Shown in pieces: positions 25,473 to 33,793 of a stretch of 64,000 nucleotides of DNA. The position numbers and the translations under genes were made by a program. The notes beneath the pieces were generated by a model, which saw only the letters and a list, made by a program, of their open reading frames with translations, had not been told where the DNA came from and ran no database searches. The DNA is from CAADGU01 sp035444285 (GTDB lineage Bacteria > Chloroflexota > Anaerolineae > Promineifilales > Promineifilaceae): contig DAOMOK010000002.1 in NCBI GenBank assembly GCA_035444285.1, forward strand, positions 1 to 64,000. Direction: 5' to 3'. Position 1 is the first letter of the stretch. Every line of letters begins with the position of its first letter.

Positions 25473-25943
25473 ATGGCTTTTACATGCGATATTGTGACGC
25501 AAGAGAGAACGGTTTTTAACGGTGAGGTCAAGTCTGTTAGCCTGCCGGGTACGGAAGGGCGCATGGGAATTTTGCCGAACCATACACCGCTGCTGACTAC
25601 GCTGGGTTTTGGTGAAGTGATCGTCCGTGATGATGCTGGTGGCGAGCAGTATTTTGCCATTGGTGGTGGTTTTGCTGAAGTACAGCCGAATCATGTGATT
25701 GTGTTGGCCGATTCAGCGGAGCAGGCAGAAGAGATTGACATCGAACGAGCTGAAAAAGCGCGGGCGCGGGCTGAACAGGCAATGAAGGAAGGGGTTAAGG
25801 AAGACCCGGACAAATATGCCCAAATTCAGGCCTCCTTGATGCGGGCGCAGGTACGTCTGGATGTTGGCCGTAAACACCCAGGGCGGCAGCGGCGCGAGAT
25901 GGCGACAGGTTTTTCCCAGCCACGAGATGAGGATCGCAGTTAA
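25473..25943 (+). CDS. atpC: F1 ATP synthase subunit epsilon
   Basis: The N-terminal beta-sandwich (MAFTCDIVTQERTVFNGEVKSVSLPGTEGRMGILPNHTPLLT) is diagnostic, followed by the C-terminal helical hairpin. The protein has 156 residues, about 15-20 more than usual, from a basic C-terminal tail. Last gene of the atp cluster; mreB follows after 2 bp. Confidence 0.93.
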   Translation: MAFTCDIVTQERTVFNGEVKSVSLPGTEGRMGILPNHTPLLTTLGFGEVIVRDDAGGEQYFAIGGGFAEVQPNHVIVLADSAEQAEEIDIERAEKARARAEQAMKEGVKEDPDKYAQIQASLMRAQVRLDVGRKHPGRQRREMATGFSQPRDEDRS

Positions 25944-25945
25944 CT

Positions 25946-26965
25946 GTGCCAATTTTTACAACACATATTGCCATTGACCTGGGCACGGTGAATGTATTGG
26001 TCTATGTGCAGGGGAAGGGGATTGTCCTGCAAGAGCCTTCGGTTGTAGCCATTAGTGAAGATGGCGACAAAACGACGATTGTGGAGGTGGGGCGAGCGGC
26101 AAAAGAGATGTACGGCCGTACTCCTGAACGCATCGAAGTCATGCGGCCGTTGCGAGATGGGGTGATCGCCGACTACTTTGTCACCCAGGGGATGCTGGAA
26201 TACTTCATCAGTAAAGTTTCGGGCGGTTTGCGCTTGCGTAAACCGGAAGTCATGATTACGCACCCTTACGGCATTACCAGTGTAGAACGGCGCGCCATTC
26301 GGGAAGCGGCCGTTGCTGCCGGGGCGCGTGACCCCGTTCACCTCATCTCTGAGCCATTGGCTTCGGCGATTGGCGCCGGGCTGCCCATTGGCACACCTGC
26401 CGGTAACATGGTGGTGGATTTGGGCGGTGGGTCTACAGAAGCGGCCGTAGTAGCCATGAATGGCATTGTCTGCGCCGAATCGGTGCGCGTCGGTGGTGTG
26501 CATCTGGACGAAGCCATCATCAGCTACGTGCGCAAAAAGTATAATCTGGTCATCGGTGAGCCAACAGCCGAAGCCATCAAAATCAAGATCGGGGCGGCTA
26601 TGGACATAGATGATCCGACCACGATGCAGGTGCAGGGGCGGGATCAAGTGGCCGGTTTGCCCAAAACCATTACCATCAGCACCGGCGAAGTGGTGGAAGC
26701 TATTTCGGAACCATTACAGGCCATTGTCAATGTGGTGCGCACCGTTTTAGCCAAGACGCCGCCCGAATTATCTTCAGACATCATTGACCGGGGTATGGTT
26801 TTAACAGGGGGTGGGGCGCTCCTGCGTGAGATTGACGCCTTGCTGACACGGGAAACTGGCGTTCCCGCCTATATGGCCGATAATCCATTGGCCTGCACCG
26901 CTCTGGGTGCGGGTAAAGCGTTGGCCGAACTCCCCATCTTGCAGCGCAGCATCCCTGATCTCTAA
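25946..26965 (+). CDS. mreB: MreB-like actin homologue
   Basis: Cytoskeletal ATPase that organises cell-wall synthesis under the membrane. Phosphate-1 (IAIDLGTVNVLVYV), phosphate-2 (MVVDLGGGSTEAAV) and the adenosine motif (VLTGGGALLREID) are all present, and 339 residues is standard. The start is GTG 25946, 2 bp after atpC, so it is probably read through from the atp operon. mreC, mreD and pbp2 are not adjacent. I cannot separate MreB from Mbl-type paralogues. Confidence 0.9.
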   Translation: MPIFTTHIAIDLGTVNVLVYVQGKGIVLQEPSVVAISEDGDKTTIVEVGRAAKEMYGRTPERIEVMRPLRDGVIADYFVTQGMLEYFISKVSGGLRLRKPEVMITHPYGITSVERRAIREAAVAAGARDPVHLISEPLASAIGAGLPIGTPAGNMVVDLGGGSTEAAVVAMNGIVCAESVRVGGVHLDEAIISYVRKKYNLVIGEPTAEAIKIKIGAAMDIDDPTTMQVQGRDQVAGLPKTITISTGEVVEAISEPLQAIVNVVRTVLAKTPPELSSDIIDRGMVLTGGGALLREIDALLTRETGVPAYMADNPLACTALGAGKALAELPILQRSIPDL

Positions 26966-26995
26966 AAAAGTCGTTTTACGACCTTTTTTAGAGAT
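26958..26995. terminator. Bidirectional terminator between mreB and rex
   Basis: ATCTCTAAAAAAGTCG pairs with the following CGACCTTTTTTAGAGAT, one base bulged or mismatched, with a TTTTA loop. The A- and T-rich ends serve both convergent genes. Confidence 0.8.
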
Positions 26996-27605
26996 AAAAC
27001 GTCATGCGTTGTAGCTGCACCACCGGGTCGCTGTAACTCACATGAACCCCTTTAGGTACATTCAGGTGAATAGGCGCATAGCTTAAAATGGCGGAGACGC
27101 CGGCGGCCACCAAACGGTCAGTTATCTCCTGGGCGGCGCTGGCGGGTATCACCAAAATGGCAATTTTGACCTGGCTTTCGCGGAGTGTTGATTCTATATT
27201 GGCAACATCATGAACGATTAGACCATTCATCTCCTCGCCAATTTTCTGGGGGTCATTGTCAAAGACCCAGGAGATATGAAAACCCCGATGTTCAAAACCC
27301 TGGTAGTGCGCCAGGGCATGGCCCAGATAACCGGCGCCGATGAGGGCTACCTGCCATTCCCCCTTCAAGTTGAGAATCTCCCGCAACTGGTCAATCAGGT
27401 ACCCAATATGGTAGCCGGTACCTTGTTTGCCAAACTCGCCAAAATGGGAAAGGTCTTTGCGGATTTGAGCGGAGCTAATGCCTAATCGCTGCCCCAGTTC
27501 ATGGGAGGAAGTATTGACTTTGCCTTCTTCCTCGGCTAAACGGGTTAATTCACGCAGATAAACTGGCAATCGGCTGATAACGATGTCTGGAATTTGATCG
27601 ATCAC
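26988..27605 (-). CDS. rex: Redox-sensing transcriptional repressor Rex
   Basis: Rex binds DNA when the NADH/NAD+ ratio is low and releases it when NADH rises. The N-terminal winged helix (VISRLPVYLRELTRL; SSHELGQRLGISSAQIRKDLSHFGEFGKQGTGY) and the Rossmann domain (ALIGAGYLGHAL; acidic D in VFDNDPQKIG) are all clear. The 205-residue length is normal. A candidate Rex operator and promoter lie about 60-105 bp upstream, which suggests autoregulation. The convergent partner is mreB. Confidence 0.94.
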   Translation of the reverse strand: MIDQIPDIVISRLPVYLRELTRLAEEEGKVNTSSHELGQRLGISSAQIRKDLSHFGEFGKQGTGYHIGYLIDQLREILNLKGEWQVALIGAGYLGHALAHYQGFEHRGFHISWVFDNDPQKIGEEMNGLIVHDVANIESTLRESQVKIAILVIPASAAQEITDRLVAAGVSAILSYAPIHLNVPKGVHVSYSDPVVQLQRMTFYL

Positions 27606-27663
27606 AGTGGGTGATCCCCTTCGTTTGCAGTTTTGATTTGTGCCATGACTTGCGCAGTTGCAT

Positions 27664-27681
27664 TCGTGGAAGTTTTCACAA
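27664..27681. promoter_or_regulatory. Candidate Rex operator
   Basis: TCGTGGAAGTTTTCACAA matches 12 of the 14 defined positions of the Rex consensus TTGTGAA-N4-TTCACAA. It lies just downstream of the candidate -10 of rex, a position suited to repression. Confidence 0.6.
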
Positions 27682-27710
27682 TTGTATCATAGGGGGTAGG
27701 GGGAGGACAA
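27681..27710 (-). promoter_or_regulatory. Candidate rex promoter
   Basis: Minus-strand TTGTCC, 18-bp spacer, TACAAT; the -10 directly abuts the Rex operator. Confidence 0.55.
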
Positions 27711-28005
27711 CAGATCGGATCAGGAACAGGTTTTTAGCAAACGGTTGCTGGTTCGCTTTTCGCGCAGCATTGCACGCTGGCGTAAAATATGCCCCATGGA
27801 AACGTTCTGGATTCAGGCGGGGGCAGTCCGCACCGCAGCAGGTGATGGGTCAGCGTCGCCCTCACTTCGGCGCAGGCGCGGGGAACTGCTGCTGTTCAAA
27901 CAGCACCTCACCTAACGCTCCCAGCCGTACCGGCACTTTTTTGACGCGAACGCTGGCGGCACGGCCTCTGGCTTCGGCCGTTGGGCTGGCAGCCGCCCAA
28001 CGGCT
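27711..28005. other. Intergenic stretch without a supported gene
   Basis: Several short frames look protein-like (for example a 40-codon plus-strand frame from ATG 27797), but none has a good Shine-Dalgarno or recognisable family. TAAAAT at about 27782 could be a -10. A short palindrome, CCGTTGGGC / GCCCAACGG, lies at about 27979-28002. It may hold a gene remnant or a small RNA. I see nothing firm. Confidence 0.3.
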
Positions 28006-30531
28006 TTATTTAGAATTGTTGTGTAGCCATTGACGAACAGCGTCCATACTAAAGTGACCCAATTCTTCAAAAATAGCGACACTCTCCCGTGCATAACGAA
28101 TGGACTCTTCCTGATGGGTAGGGAAAGAAACTCGCGCCAGCCCAAACAGTGCCGCTGCTTTTTGTTCCGGCGCGTTTAAGGTGTTGGCCGTCTCCAGAGC
28201 TAACGTAAAATCATTGCGGGCCGCGGCGCTTTTCCCTGTTTTTAAGTGCATTTCCCCCCGGTAAAGATGCGCGGTAGCCGCCAACCAGACCAAATCTGCT
28301 TCTTGAGTAATAACAAGCGCTTCCTGAAAATGGTTTGCTGCCGCAGATATAGCACCGCTATTTGTGGCGCATTGGCCGAGGTTGATCAAGGCCTGGGCGA
28401 TGGCCTCCAGCGCGTTGACTTCACGGGCAACGTGCAGCGCCTCCGCTAACAATTCCTGGGCGCGGGTATAGTCAGCCTGTTCTGTAGCCACCTGACCCAA
28501 AATTGAAAGGGTTGAGCTAATTGTCTCGGCGGCGTTTAAGTCGCGGCCCAGCGCCAGGGTTTCATATAGATGGGTATTGGCGACGTCGAACCGGCCCTGG
28601 ACAAATGCCAGAACACCCAGGTTCCGCCGTAAGTAGATGCTGAATGTGTTGGCACGGCCGTATCGCCCGTCATGCGCCAATCCCTCGTGCCAATACTGTT
28701 CCGCTTCCCGCCAATCCCCTTGCTCATAAGCCACGTTGCCCAGGGTCATGAACAGGGCGGCGCTGCGTTCGGGGTTGTTGGTTTGTTGCACGTAAGACGC
28801 CGCTTCCAGTAAATATGTTTTGGCCCGGTCATAATCACCATAATATCCTCCGGCTACGCTGCCCAGGTCAATCAAGAACTTGCTTATCAGGTTCGCATCT
28901 TCAATGGCATAAGCCAATGTCAAGCCCTGTTTATGATAGGTTTCTGACTCCTGCGGCTTGCCTGAAATCCATGCAGTGATGCCTAGAAAGCTAAGGATAC
29001 GCGCCTTAGACAACCGACTGCCTGCGGTTTGGGCTGTGGTTAAGGCGTTTTCCAGGTAGGGTACGGCCGTTGCCATATCGCCCCGAATCCGCCAAGTAGG
29101 AAAGACGGCCAACACACCGTTGACAAATGAATCAGTCATCTTCAAGTCCAAAGCAGTCGCTAAAGCGAAGGTTAAATTGCTCAACTCAGCGCCTATCTGT
29201 GCATAATCTTCTGTATTTTGTGCCGCATATTCTACAAACCAATTAACCATTCTTTGGCTAAACTGTGTGTCGGGCTGCTTTTCTTGGGCATAGTCACGCA
29301 GCAAAGGATGTAATAAATAGCGGTCAGACTGACTGAGTTGGACTAAAGACAATCGGGTAAGTTCATGGAGAAAATTGAAGGTGTCCTTTTCGGACACACC
29401 GGCCACGTGGGCAACCGCCTGTGCCGAAAAATCATCGCCGCCAAAAGCGCCCAGACTGGCAAAGAATTGTTGCAACTGGGGCGAAAGCATCTGGTAACTA
29501 AGGTCAAAAGAAAGGCGAATGCTGCGGTCTTCGCGGATGAGCGAATCCAACCGCTTTTCTGCTGCTCGCAGTTGGGCAAGGTAGTCAGGAACCGAAATTT
29601 GAGCGGCCAAACGACCGGCGGCAATGGCTACTGCCAGGGGCAACTGCCCCAAAATTGCCGCAATTTCCTGTAGTTCTGGCTGCCACCGGTTAACGGACGG
29701 CTCGCCCAAAAAGTGTTTGAAGACAGCCAGGGCTTCAGTTCCATCCGGTGAAAACGTTTCAATTGCGTAGCGCTGCATGTCATCGCTGACGGCCAGATCA
29801 TGCCGGGTGGTGACGATAACGGCCGTTTTTCCTGTGGATGCCGGTAGTAACGGCCGTACCTGGGCGCTGGTTTGGGCATTATCCAGCACAATCAACGCGC
29901 GCTTATTGGTCAAAATGGCACGAACTGCTCCGGCGCGTGTTTCCACATCATGGTGCATACTCACATCCTGCCCGTAAGCGGCAGCAAACGAGGCTAAAAT
30001 CGTCATCGTGTCAGACGTGTCCAGCCGCGCCCAGAGGACGCCATCAGGGAAGGCCGGGCGTAATTGATAGGCCAGATGCACTGCCAGAGCAGTCTTGCCT
30101 ACCCCGCCCATCCCATGCAGGTTGTACAGGGTGATGGAACGGCCGTCTTGCAGCGCCGCCCGTAACTTGACCAGGACGTCTGCGCGCCCCACAAAATAAG
30201 GCAAATCGGAAATGACCTGGAAGGGCGCGCCGGCCGCGGCCGGCCAGGCTGCCAGGAGTTGCTGGTCGGAAACGGCCGTTGCTTCACGGCGCAGCATGGC
30301 AACAGAAACGTGCCCGGCCGATTGCAGCAATTCAGTGGCTTCCATTTCATTCAGGCGCAAAGCCGCCGCCACCTGAACCAACCGGCGCCAGTCGTGCGGC
30401 TGGCGAACACGGCCGCTGAGCCAGTTCATAACCGTGCGGCGGGGCACGCCGGATAACGCCGCCACCTGTCCGGCCGAGTAGTGGAGCCGCTGCGTAAAAC
30501 GGCCCAGCACATCCATCAATTCATCATTCAT
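28006..30531 (-). CDS. STAND regulator: HTH - NB-ARC ATPase - TPR
   Basis: A signal-transducing ATPase of 841 residues. Residues ~1-80 are an XRE-like helix-turn-helix (AGQVAALSGVPRRTVMNWLSG). The NB-ARC core has P-loop GMGGVGKT (140-147), Walker B RALIVLDN (~211-218), then GQLPLAVAIAAGRLA as the GxP motif. From about 500 the protein is a string of TPR-like helical pairs (ARILSFLGITAWISGKPQES; AALFMTLGNVAYEQGDWREA). Such proteins switch on ligand binding to the repeats. I start at 30531 (MNDELMD), where the HTH begins; the open frame continues 44 codons upstream through a candidate operator. It is divergent from a small secreted peptide gene, which could encode its ligand; that link is inference. 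Confidence 0.85.
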   Translation of the reverse strand: MNDELMDVLGRFTQRLHYSAGQVAALSGVPRRTVMNWLSGRVRQPHDWRRLVQVAAALRLNEMEATELLQSAGHVSVAMLRREATAVSDQQLLAAWPAAAGAPFQVISDLPYFVGRADVLVKLRAALQDGRSITLYNLHGMGGVGKTALAVHLAYQLRPAFPDGVLWARLDTSDTMTILASFAAAYGQDVSMHHDVETRAGAVRAILTNKRALIVLDNAQTSAQVRPLLPASTGKTAVIVTTRHDLAVSDDMQRYAIETFSPDGTEALAVFKHFLGEPSVNRWQPELQEIAAILGQLPLAVAIAAGRLAAQISVPDYLAQLRAAEKRLDSLIREDRSIRLSFDLSYQMLSPQLQQFFASLGAFGGDDFSAQAVAHVAGVSEKDTFNFLHELTRLSLVQLSQSDRYLLHPLLRDYAQEKQPDTQFSQRMVNWFVEYAAQNTEDYAQIGAELSNLTFALATALDLKMTDSFVNGVLAVFPTWRIRGDMATAVPYLENALTTAQTAGSRLSKARILSFLGITAWISGKPQESETYHKQGLTLAYAIEDANLISKFLIDLGSVAGGYYGDYDRAKTYLLEAASYVQQTNNPERSAALFMTLGNVAYEQGDWREAEQYWHEGLAHDGRYGRANTFSIYLRRNLGVLAFVQGRFDVANTHLYETLALGRDLNAAETISSTLSILGQVATEQADYTRAQELLAEALHVAREVNALEAIAQALINLGQCATNSGAISAAANHFQEALVITQEADLVWLAATAHLYRGEMHLKTGKSAAARNDFTLALETANTLNAPEQKAAALFGLARVSFPTHQEESIRYARESVAIFEELGHFSMDAVRQWLHNNSK

Positions 30532-30555
30532 TGCTCTAACAACCTGTGCAAAATG

Positions 30556-30586
30556 GCGCGGTTTGGTACCAGATTTGGTCCCGCGC
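30556..30586. promoter_or_regulatory. Candidate operator upstream of the HTH-STAND gene
   Basis: GCGCGG (30556-30561) and CCGCGC (30581-30586) bracket two direct repeats, TTTGGTACC and TTTGGTCCC, spaced 12 bp apart. The site lies 25-55 bp before the STAND start. A plus-strand T-run follows, so it could alternatively be a weak terminator-like hairpin. Confidence 0.4.
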
Positions 30587-30709
30587 TTTTTTTTATGATG
30601 GTGACAATTATTAACCACGACTCTTGGGCATCTCATGAGGTGCAGGGGGTCATTCTTCTGCACGGCGCGCCATTCTCAACGAGTCGCCAGCCTGTAAAGG
30701 AGAGTCGTG

Positions 30710-30859
30710 ATGAACAAAAAAATAGGTCTAAAACTTCATGTTTTGTTGGCAACGGCCGTACTTGCCACATTCCTTCTGTCGCCAGTAACGGCGCCACTGA
30801 CGGCGCCGGTTACCAATGGCACTTGCCCCAGTGCGTCTGGGCAGGCTTGTGGCGGCTAA
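30710..30859 (+). CDS. Small secreted peptide (49 codons)
   Basis: A short gene between two STAND loci. ATG 30710 is preceded by an excellent AAAGGAG with 7-nt spacing, and a terminator follows the stop. The product has a basic start (MNKKIGLK), a hydrophobic core (VLLATAVLATFLL) and candidate signal-peptidase sites after SPVTA (residue 28) or PLTA (residue 32). The mature part would be 17-21 residues, contain two Cys (39 and 47) and end SGQACGG. Roles to consider: pheromone for the divergent HTH-NB-ARC-TPR protein, RiPP precursor, or bacteriocin. No modifying enzyme or exporter is adjacent, which favours simple Sec export. No family is recognised. Confidence 0.7.
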   Translation: MNKKIGLKLHVLLATAVLATFLLSPVTAPLTAPVTNGTCPSASGQACGG

Positions 30860-30871
30860 TGTTGTCCGGAG

Positions 30872-30904
30872 GGGATGACTGCTATCTACGCAGTTATCCC
30901 TTTT
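30872..30904 (+). terminator. Rho-independent terminator of the peptide gene
   Basis: GGGATGACTGC (30872-30882) pairs with GCAGTTATCCC (30890-30900), one G-T pair, then TTTT. It lies 12 bp after the peptide stop and overlaps the 3' end of the convergent TPR gene. Confidence 0.8.
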
Positions 30905-32129
30905 GTTCTGTTCGCCCTAACCCCCTTATTTTCTCGGTGTAATCGGCGATCTGGCTTTTTGCCCAATTGTTTTGGGGAAATCGTGCGGCTAATTGGATAG
31001 CCTCGTCAAATCGGCTTAATGCCTGCTCGTGTGCGCCCTGATCCAGGTAAAGGTCTGCCAGATTACCGACTGTGTTAGCCAACATGAGATCGTCCTCTGC
31101 TTGCTGGAATAGCGTGATACTTTCTTGAAGATACCGTTCGGCCATTGACCATTCCTGCTGATGGCGCAGCACACAACCCAGGTCATTGGTCACGATTCCT
31201 TTGAGCCAGATCATCCCCTTTTGTTGCGCCAACATGTGTTCAGCCTGGCGAAAAACGGCTTGGGCCTGGTCGAACTTTTGCCAATCATAATAGAGGCTGC
31301 CTTGATTAAGTGCGGCGCGGATCTTGTCTTCCGCTTTGGTGGTATTAGCCAGCAGATCAACTGTTTCCTGATAGAGACGTTCTGCCCGTTCGTACTGCTT
31401 CTGCTCCTGATACATGGACGCCAAACCGTTCATGGTGCGGATGGCATCCGTGATTGAAGGTGTATGACTGCTGTGCGTGAGGGCCAATGCTTGTTGGAAT
31501 CGAGTTTCGGCCAGGTCGTAATGGCCCTGTTCCCTGGCAATATGACCCAGACTTTGCAGGGTGATGGCTTTTAGACGGGGCTGCGCTTCGGTAAAAAGGG
31601 CTAAAGCCTGCGTCCCTTCTGCTTCAGCTTTGTCATATTGGTGTTGGCTCTGATAAGTTTGGCACAGGTTCATGTGAATTTCGGCAATGGCCTGGTTGTC
31701 TTGCAGGCCTTGGGCCAATGTGCCTGCTTGTTGGAAGGTGGCCACGGCCGTTGGCAACTGCCATTGCAACCGCTGAATCTGCCCTAGCTGTTTTAACAGA
31801 CGGAACTCCAGCCACTCATCAGGCGCTGACCTGACGGCCAGACATTTTTCCAGCAGGGGCCGCCATTGGGGGACTCGCCCGCTGCCTTCTACCCAGAAGA
31901 AACATTGCAGGATGAGAACGGCCGTTTCCCGCCACGTTTCCGCCAAAACCAGCCCCATTTCCACGGCTTGCAGCACATTGGGAAAGTCCGGGTCCAGGTC
32001 ACGGATAATGTCGTCATTGATGACGGCCGTTTGCGCCTGCCAGTAGCGTAAATTAGCCAGCAAACCGCGCACGAAACGGTCGCTTGGCAGAGGCGGTAAT
32101 TGGTGATCAGTTATCGGTTTACGGTTCAC
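30894..32129 (-). CDS. TPR repeat protein, probable C-terminal half of a split STAND protein
   Basis: 411 residues made of TPR-like units (AEIHMNLCQTYQSQHQYDKA; ITLQSLGHIAREQGHYDLA; NTVGNLADLYLDQGAHEQA) after an N-terminal helical region (DRFVRGLLANLRYWQAQ) of the sort that follows NB-ARC modules. It lies in the same frame as the upstream NB-ARC gene, 45 bp apart, and a heptamer array supplying in-frame stops separates them. The GTG start at 32129 lies within that array, giving a repeat-derived MNRKPITD. There is no Shine-Dalgarno, so translation may depend on coupling or read-through. It probably acts with the NTPase in trans. Confidence 0.7.
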   Translation of the reverse strand: MNRKPITDHQLPPLPSDRFVRGLLANLRYWQAQTAVINDDIIRDLDPDFPNVLQAVEMGLVLAETWRETAVLILQCFFWVEGSGRVPQWRPLLEKCLAVRSAPDEWLEFRLLKQLGQIQRLQWQLPTAVATFQQAGTLAQGLQDNQAIAEIHMNLCQTYQSQHQYDKAEAEGTQALALFTEAQPRLKAITLQSLGHIAREQGHYDLAETRFQQALALTHSSHTPSITDAIRTMNGLASMYQEQKQYERAERLYQETVDLLANTTKAEDKIRAALNQGSLYYDWQKFDQAQAVFRQAEHMLAQQKGMIWLKGIVTNDLGCVLRHQQEWSMAERYLQESITLFQQAEDDLMLANTVGNLADLYLDQGAHEQALSRFDEAIQLAARFPQNNWAKSQIADYTEKIRGLGRTEQKG

Positions 32130-32174
32130 GGTTCACGGTTTACGGTTCACGGCTTACGGTTCACGGCTCACCGA
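32103..32174. repeat. Heptamer array between NB-ARC and TPR genes
   Basis: Words GGTTTAC, GGTTCAC, GGCTTAC and GGCTCAC in ten or so tandem copies (plus strand). On the minus strand they introduce the stop codon of the NB-ARC gene and two further in-frame stops, then the GTG of the TPR gene. Confidence 0.88.
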
Positions 32175-33575
32175 TTACGACAAATCGGGCCAACGAATGA
32201 TTTCTGTTTTTAAGAACGATTCGGTGAGGCGGTGAATACCATAACGACGTTCCCAGGCCGTACCCCGCACTTCCAGCAGCGACCGGTTGACCAGTTCGGT
32301 AATGGCCGGCCACAACTGCTGCGGAGTAAGGCCGCTCACAGCCCCCATCTGCTCCGGCTTCACGCCCACGCCAGCAGCCATAGGCATCATTTCTAGCAAG
32401 ACCTGGCTGTTGGGGCTGAGGCTGTGCCATGTTTGCCAGTAAATATGCCGGTATACCTGCTCAATTTCGGTGATTCTAGCGGCGGTCATATCGGCCAGAA
32501 TGGAAGGGAGGGGGAGAACGGTTGTTAAACCCACCACCAGTTTGATCGCCAGCGGATTGCCGCCGGTTACGGCATAAATTTCGGAGATGACCTCGTCTGT
32601 GGCCTGAGCCAGGGCAGTCAAATTAAGACTTTGTGCCTGTGCGCGCACGAGTTCGGCGGCGGCAGCGGGCGGCACTTCCCCCATCACCAGACTGCGCACC
32701 GAACTGGATGCCGGCAGGCGCACACGAGAGGTGAGCAGGAATTTGCCGGGTATGGCCCAATCATTGAGTGCATCCAAGAGGAAGGCGGTGTTGGCTTCCG
32801 ATTCCAGGTTATCAATGATGACCAGGGTGGGGCGACTTTTGAGCGCTTGGCGCAGGCAGGCCAGACGACGCTCGTTGGACGATGACGCCAGGTCGGGGCA
32901 AAGTTTTTCGGCCAGCTCTCTGATGATCTTTTGCAGCGTAGACGCTGGATCAGGGTCGGGTGTATCGGCTTCATCTGGATTCACGCGCAGCCAGAATACG
33001 TCCTGGTAGATAAATTGGGGAAGAATAGCCCGCACGACCTGATCGGCCAGCGCCGTTTTGCCAATGCCGCCAATGCCCACGATGGCTATGACGCCGGGTG
33101 TATCGTTGGTTGTGAGGTACCCCAGGAGTTCATCCATGCGCTCCTCGAAGCCGAAGAGTTGGGCGTAGGTGGGCGGGGGCAGGCGGGCTTCCAGAGTATG
33201 GAGGTGGTCGGCGCGCACGGCCGTTTCCTGCTCCCACAAAATTTGCGTCAGGCGGCGAATGGCATCGCGCTGGCGGCGTTTGACCTGATCTTCGCTCAGA
33301 TTGAGCTTACTGGCGACCATCAGCACCGTTTCGCCATCCATAAAGCGCAGGCTGAGGATTTTTGCGCCGGTGGGGTCTTGTTTTTGCAGCAGTTGGATAC
33401 CGTTGAACAGGATTTGGTTGGCAGCCAGGCGGCTGGTTGGGCTGCGGCCCTGGGCGTTGGCCTGTTCTTGTTGCACGATAAGGAGGGAGGTTAACAGATC
33501 GTCAGGTGTACCCGTTAGATTTCCCCAGGCGCGCAAGGCTTTGGGAACGGCCGTTTGTAGATCATCTAAGTGCAT
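32175..33575 (-). CDS. STAND NB-ARC ATPase with sigma-70 region 4-like HTH
   Basis: 466 residues. Near residues 70-113 an HTH of sigma region 4 type is visible (KILSLRFMDGETVLMVASKLNLSEDQVKRR, here split for reading as FMDGETVLMVASKLNLS and EDQVKRR). The NTPase has P-loop GIGGIGKT (167-174), Walker B TLVIIDNLE, sensor LLTSRVRLP, and GGNPLAIKL as the GLPL-like motif, then a winged-helix region ending REKRYG-like WERRYGIHRL. TPR repeats that normally complete such proteins are in the next gene. Start 33575 (MHLDDLQ) has AAGAGAT upstream. DNA-binding plus switch ATPase suggests a regulator; signal and target are unknown. Confidence 0.8.
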   Translation of the reverse strand: MHLDDLQTAVPKALRAWGNLTGTPDDLLTSLLIVQQEQANAQGRSPTSRLAANQILFNGIQLLQKQDPTGAKILSLRFMDGETVLMVASKLNLSEDQVKRRQRDAIRRLTQILWEQETAVRADHLHTLEARLPPPTYAQLFGFEERMDELLGYLTTNDTPGVIAIVGIGGIGKTALADQVVRAILPQFIYQDVFWLRVNPDEADTPDPDPASTLQKIIRELAEKLCPDLASSSNERRLACLRQALKSRPTLVIIDNLESEANTAFLLDALNDWAIPGKFLLTSRVRLPASSSVRSLVMGEVPPAAAAELVRAQAQSLNLTALAQATDEVISEIYAVTGGNPLAIKLVVGLTTVLPLPSILADMTAARITEIEQVYRHIYWQTWHSLSPNSQVLLEMMPMAAGVGVKPEQMGAVSGLTPQQLWPAITELVNRSLLEVRGTAWERRYGIHRLTESFLKTEIIRWPDLS

Positions 33576-33793
33576 ATCTCTTTGCCTGTCGTTAGCGAGT
33601 TGTAGTTTTGAATGCTTTGATGCGCTTGAGAGGCGGGAAATGGCCCGGAAGCACAAAGCCGACAGCTATCGACCCTAATCTTACACGAACCACCGCCATT
33701 TGCCCCATATTCGCACGAAATTGCCCCATATTTCCCATTTGCCGCGCCAAAGTCACACGTGGTTTCTCTTACACTGCGACCGGTTTTTACAGG

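Noticed and set aside
27611..28033. A 140-codon plus-strand frame
   Set aside because: It is Cys/Arg-rich, overlaps the rex promoter and operator, and has no ribosome site or recognisable domain.
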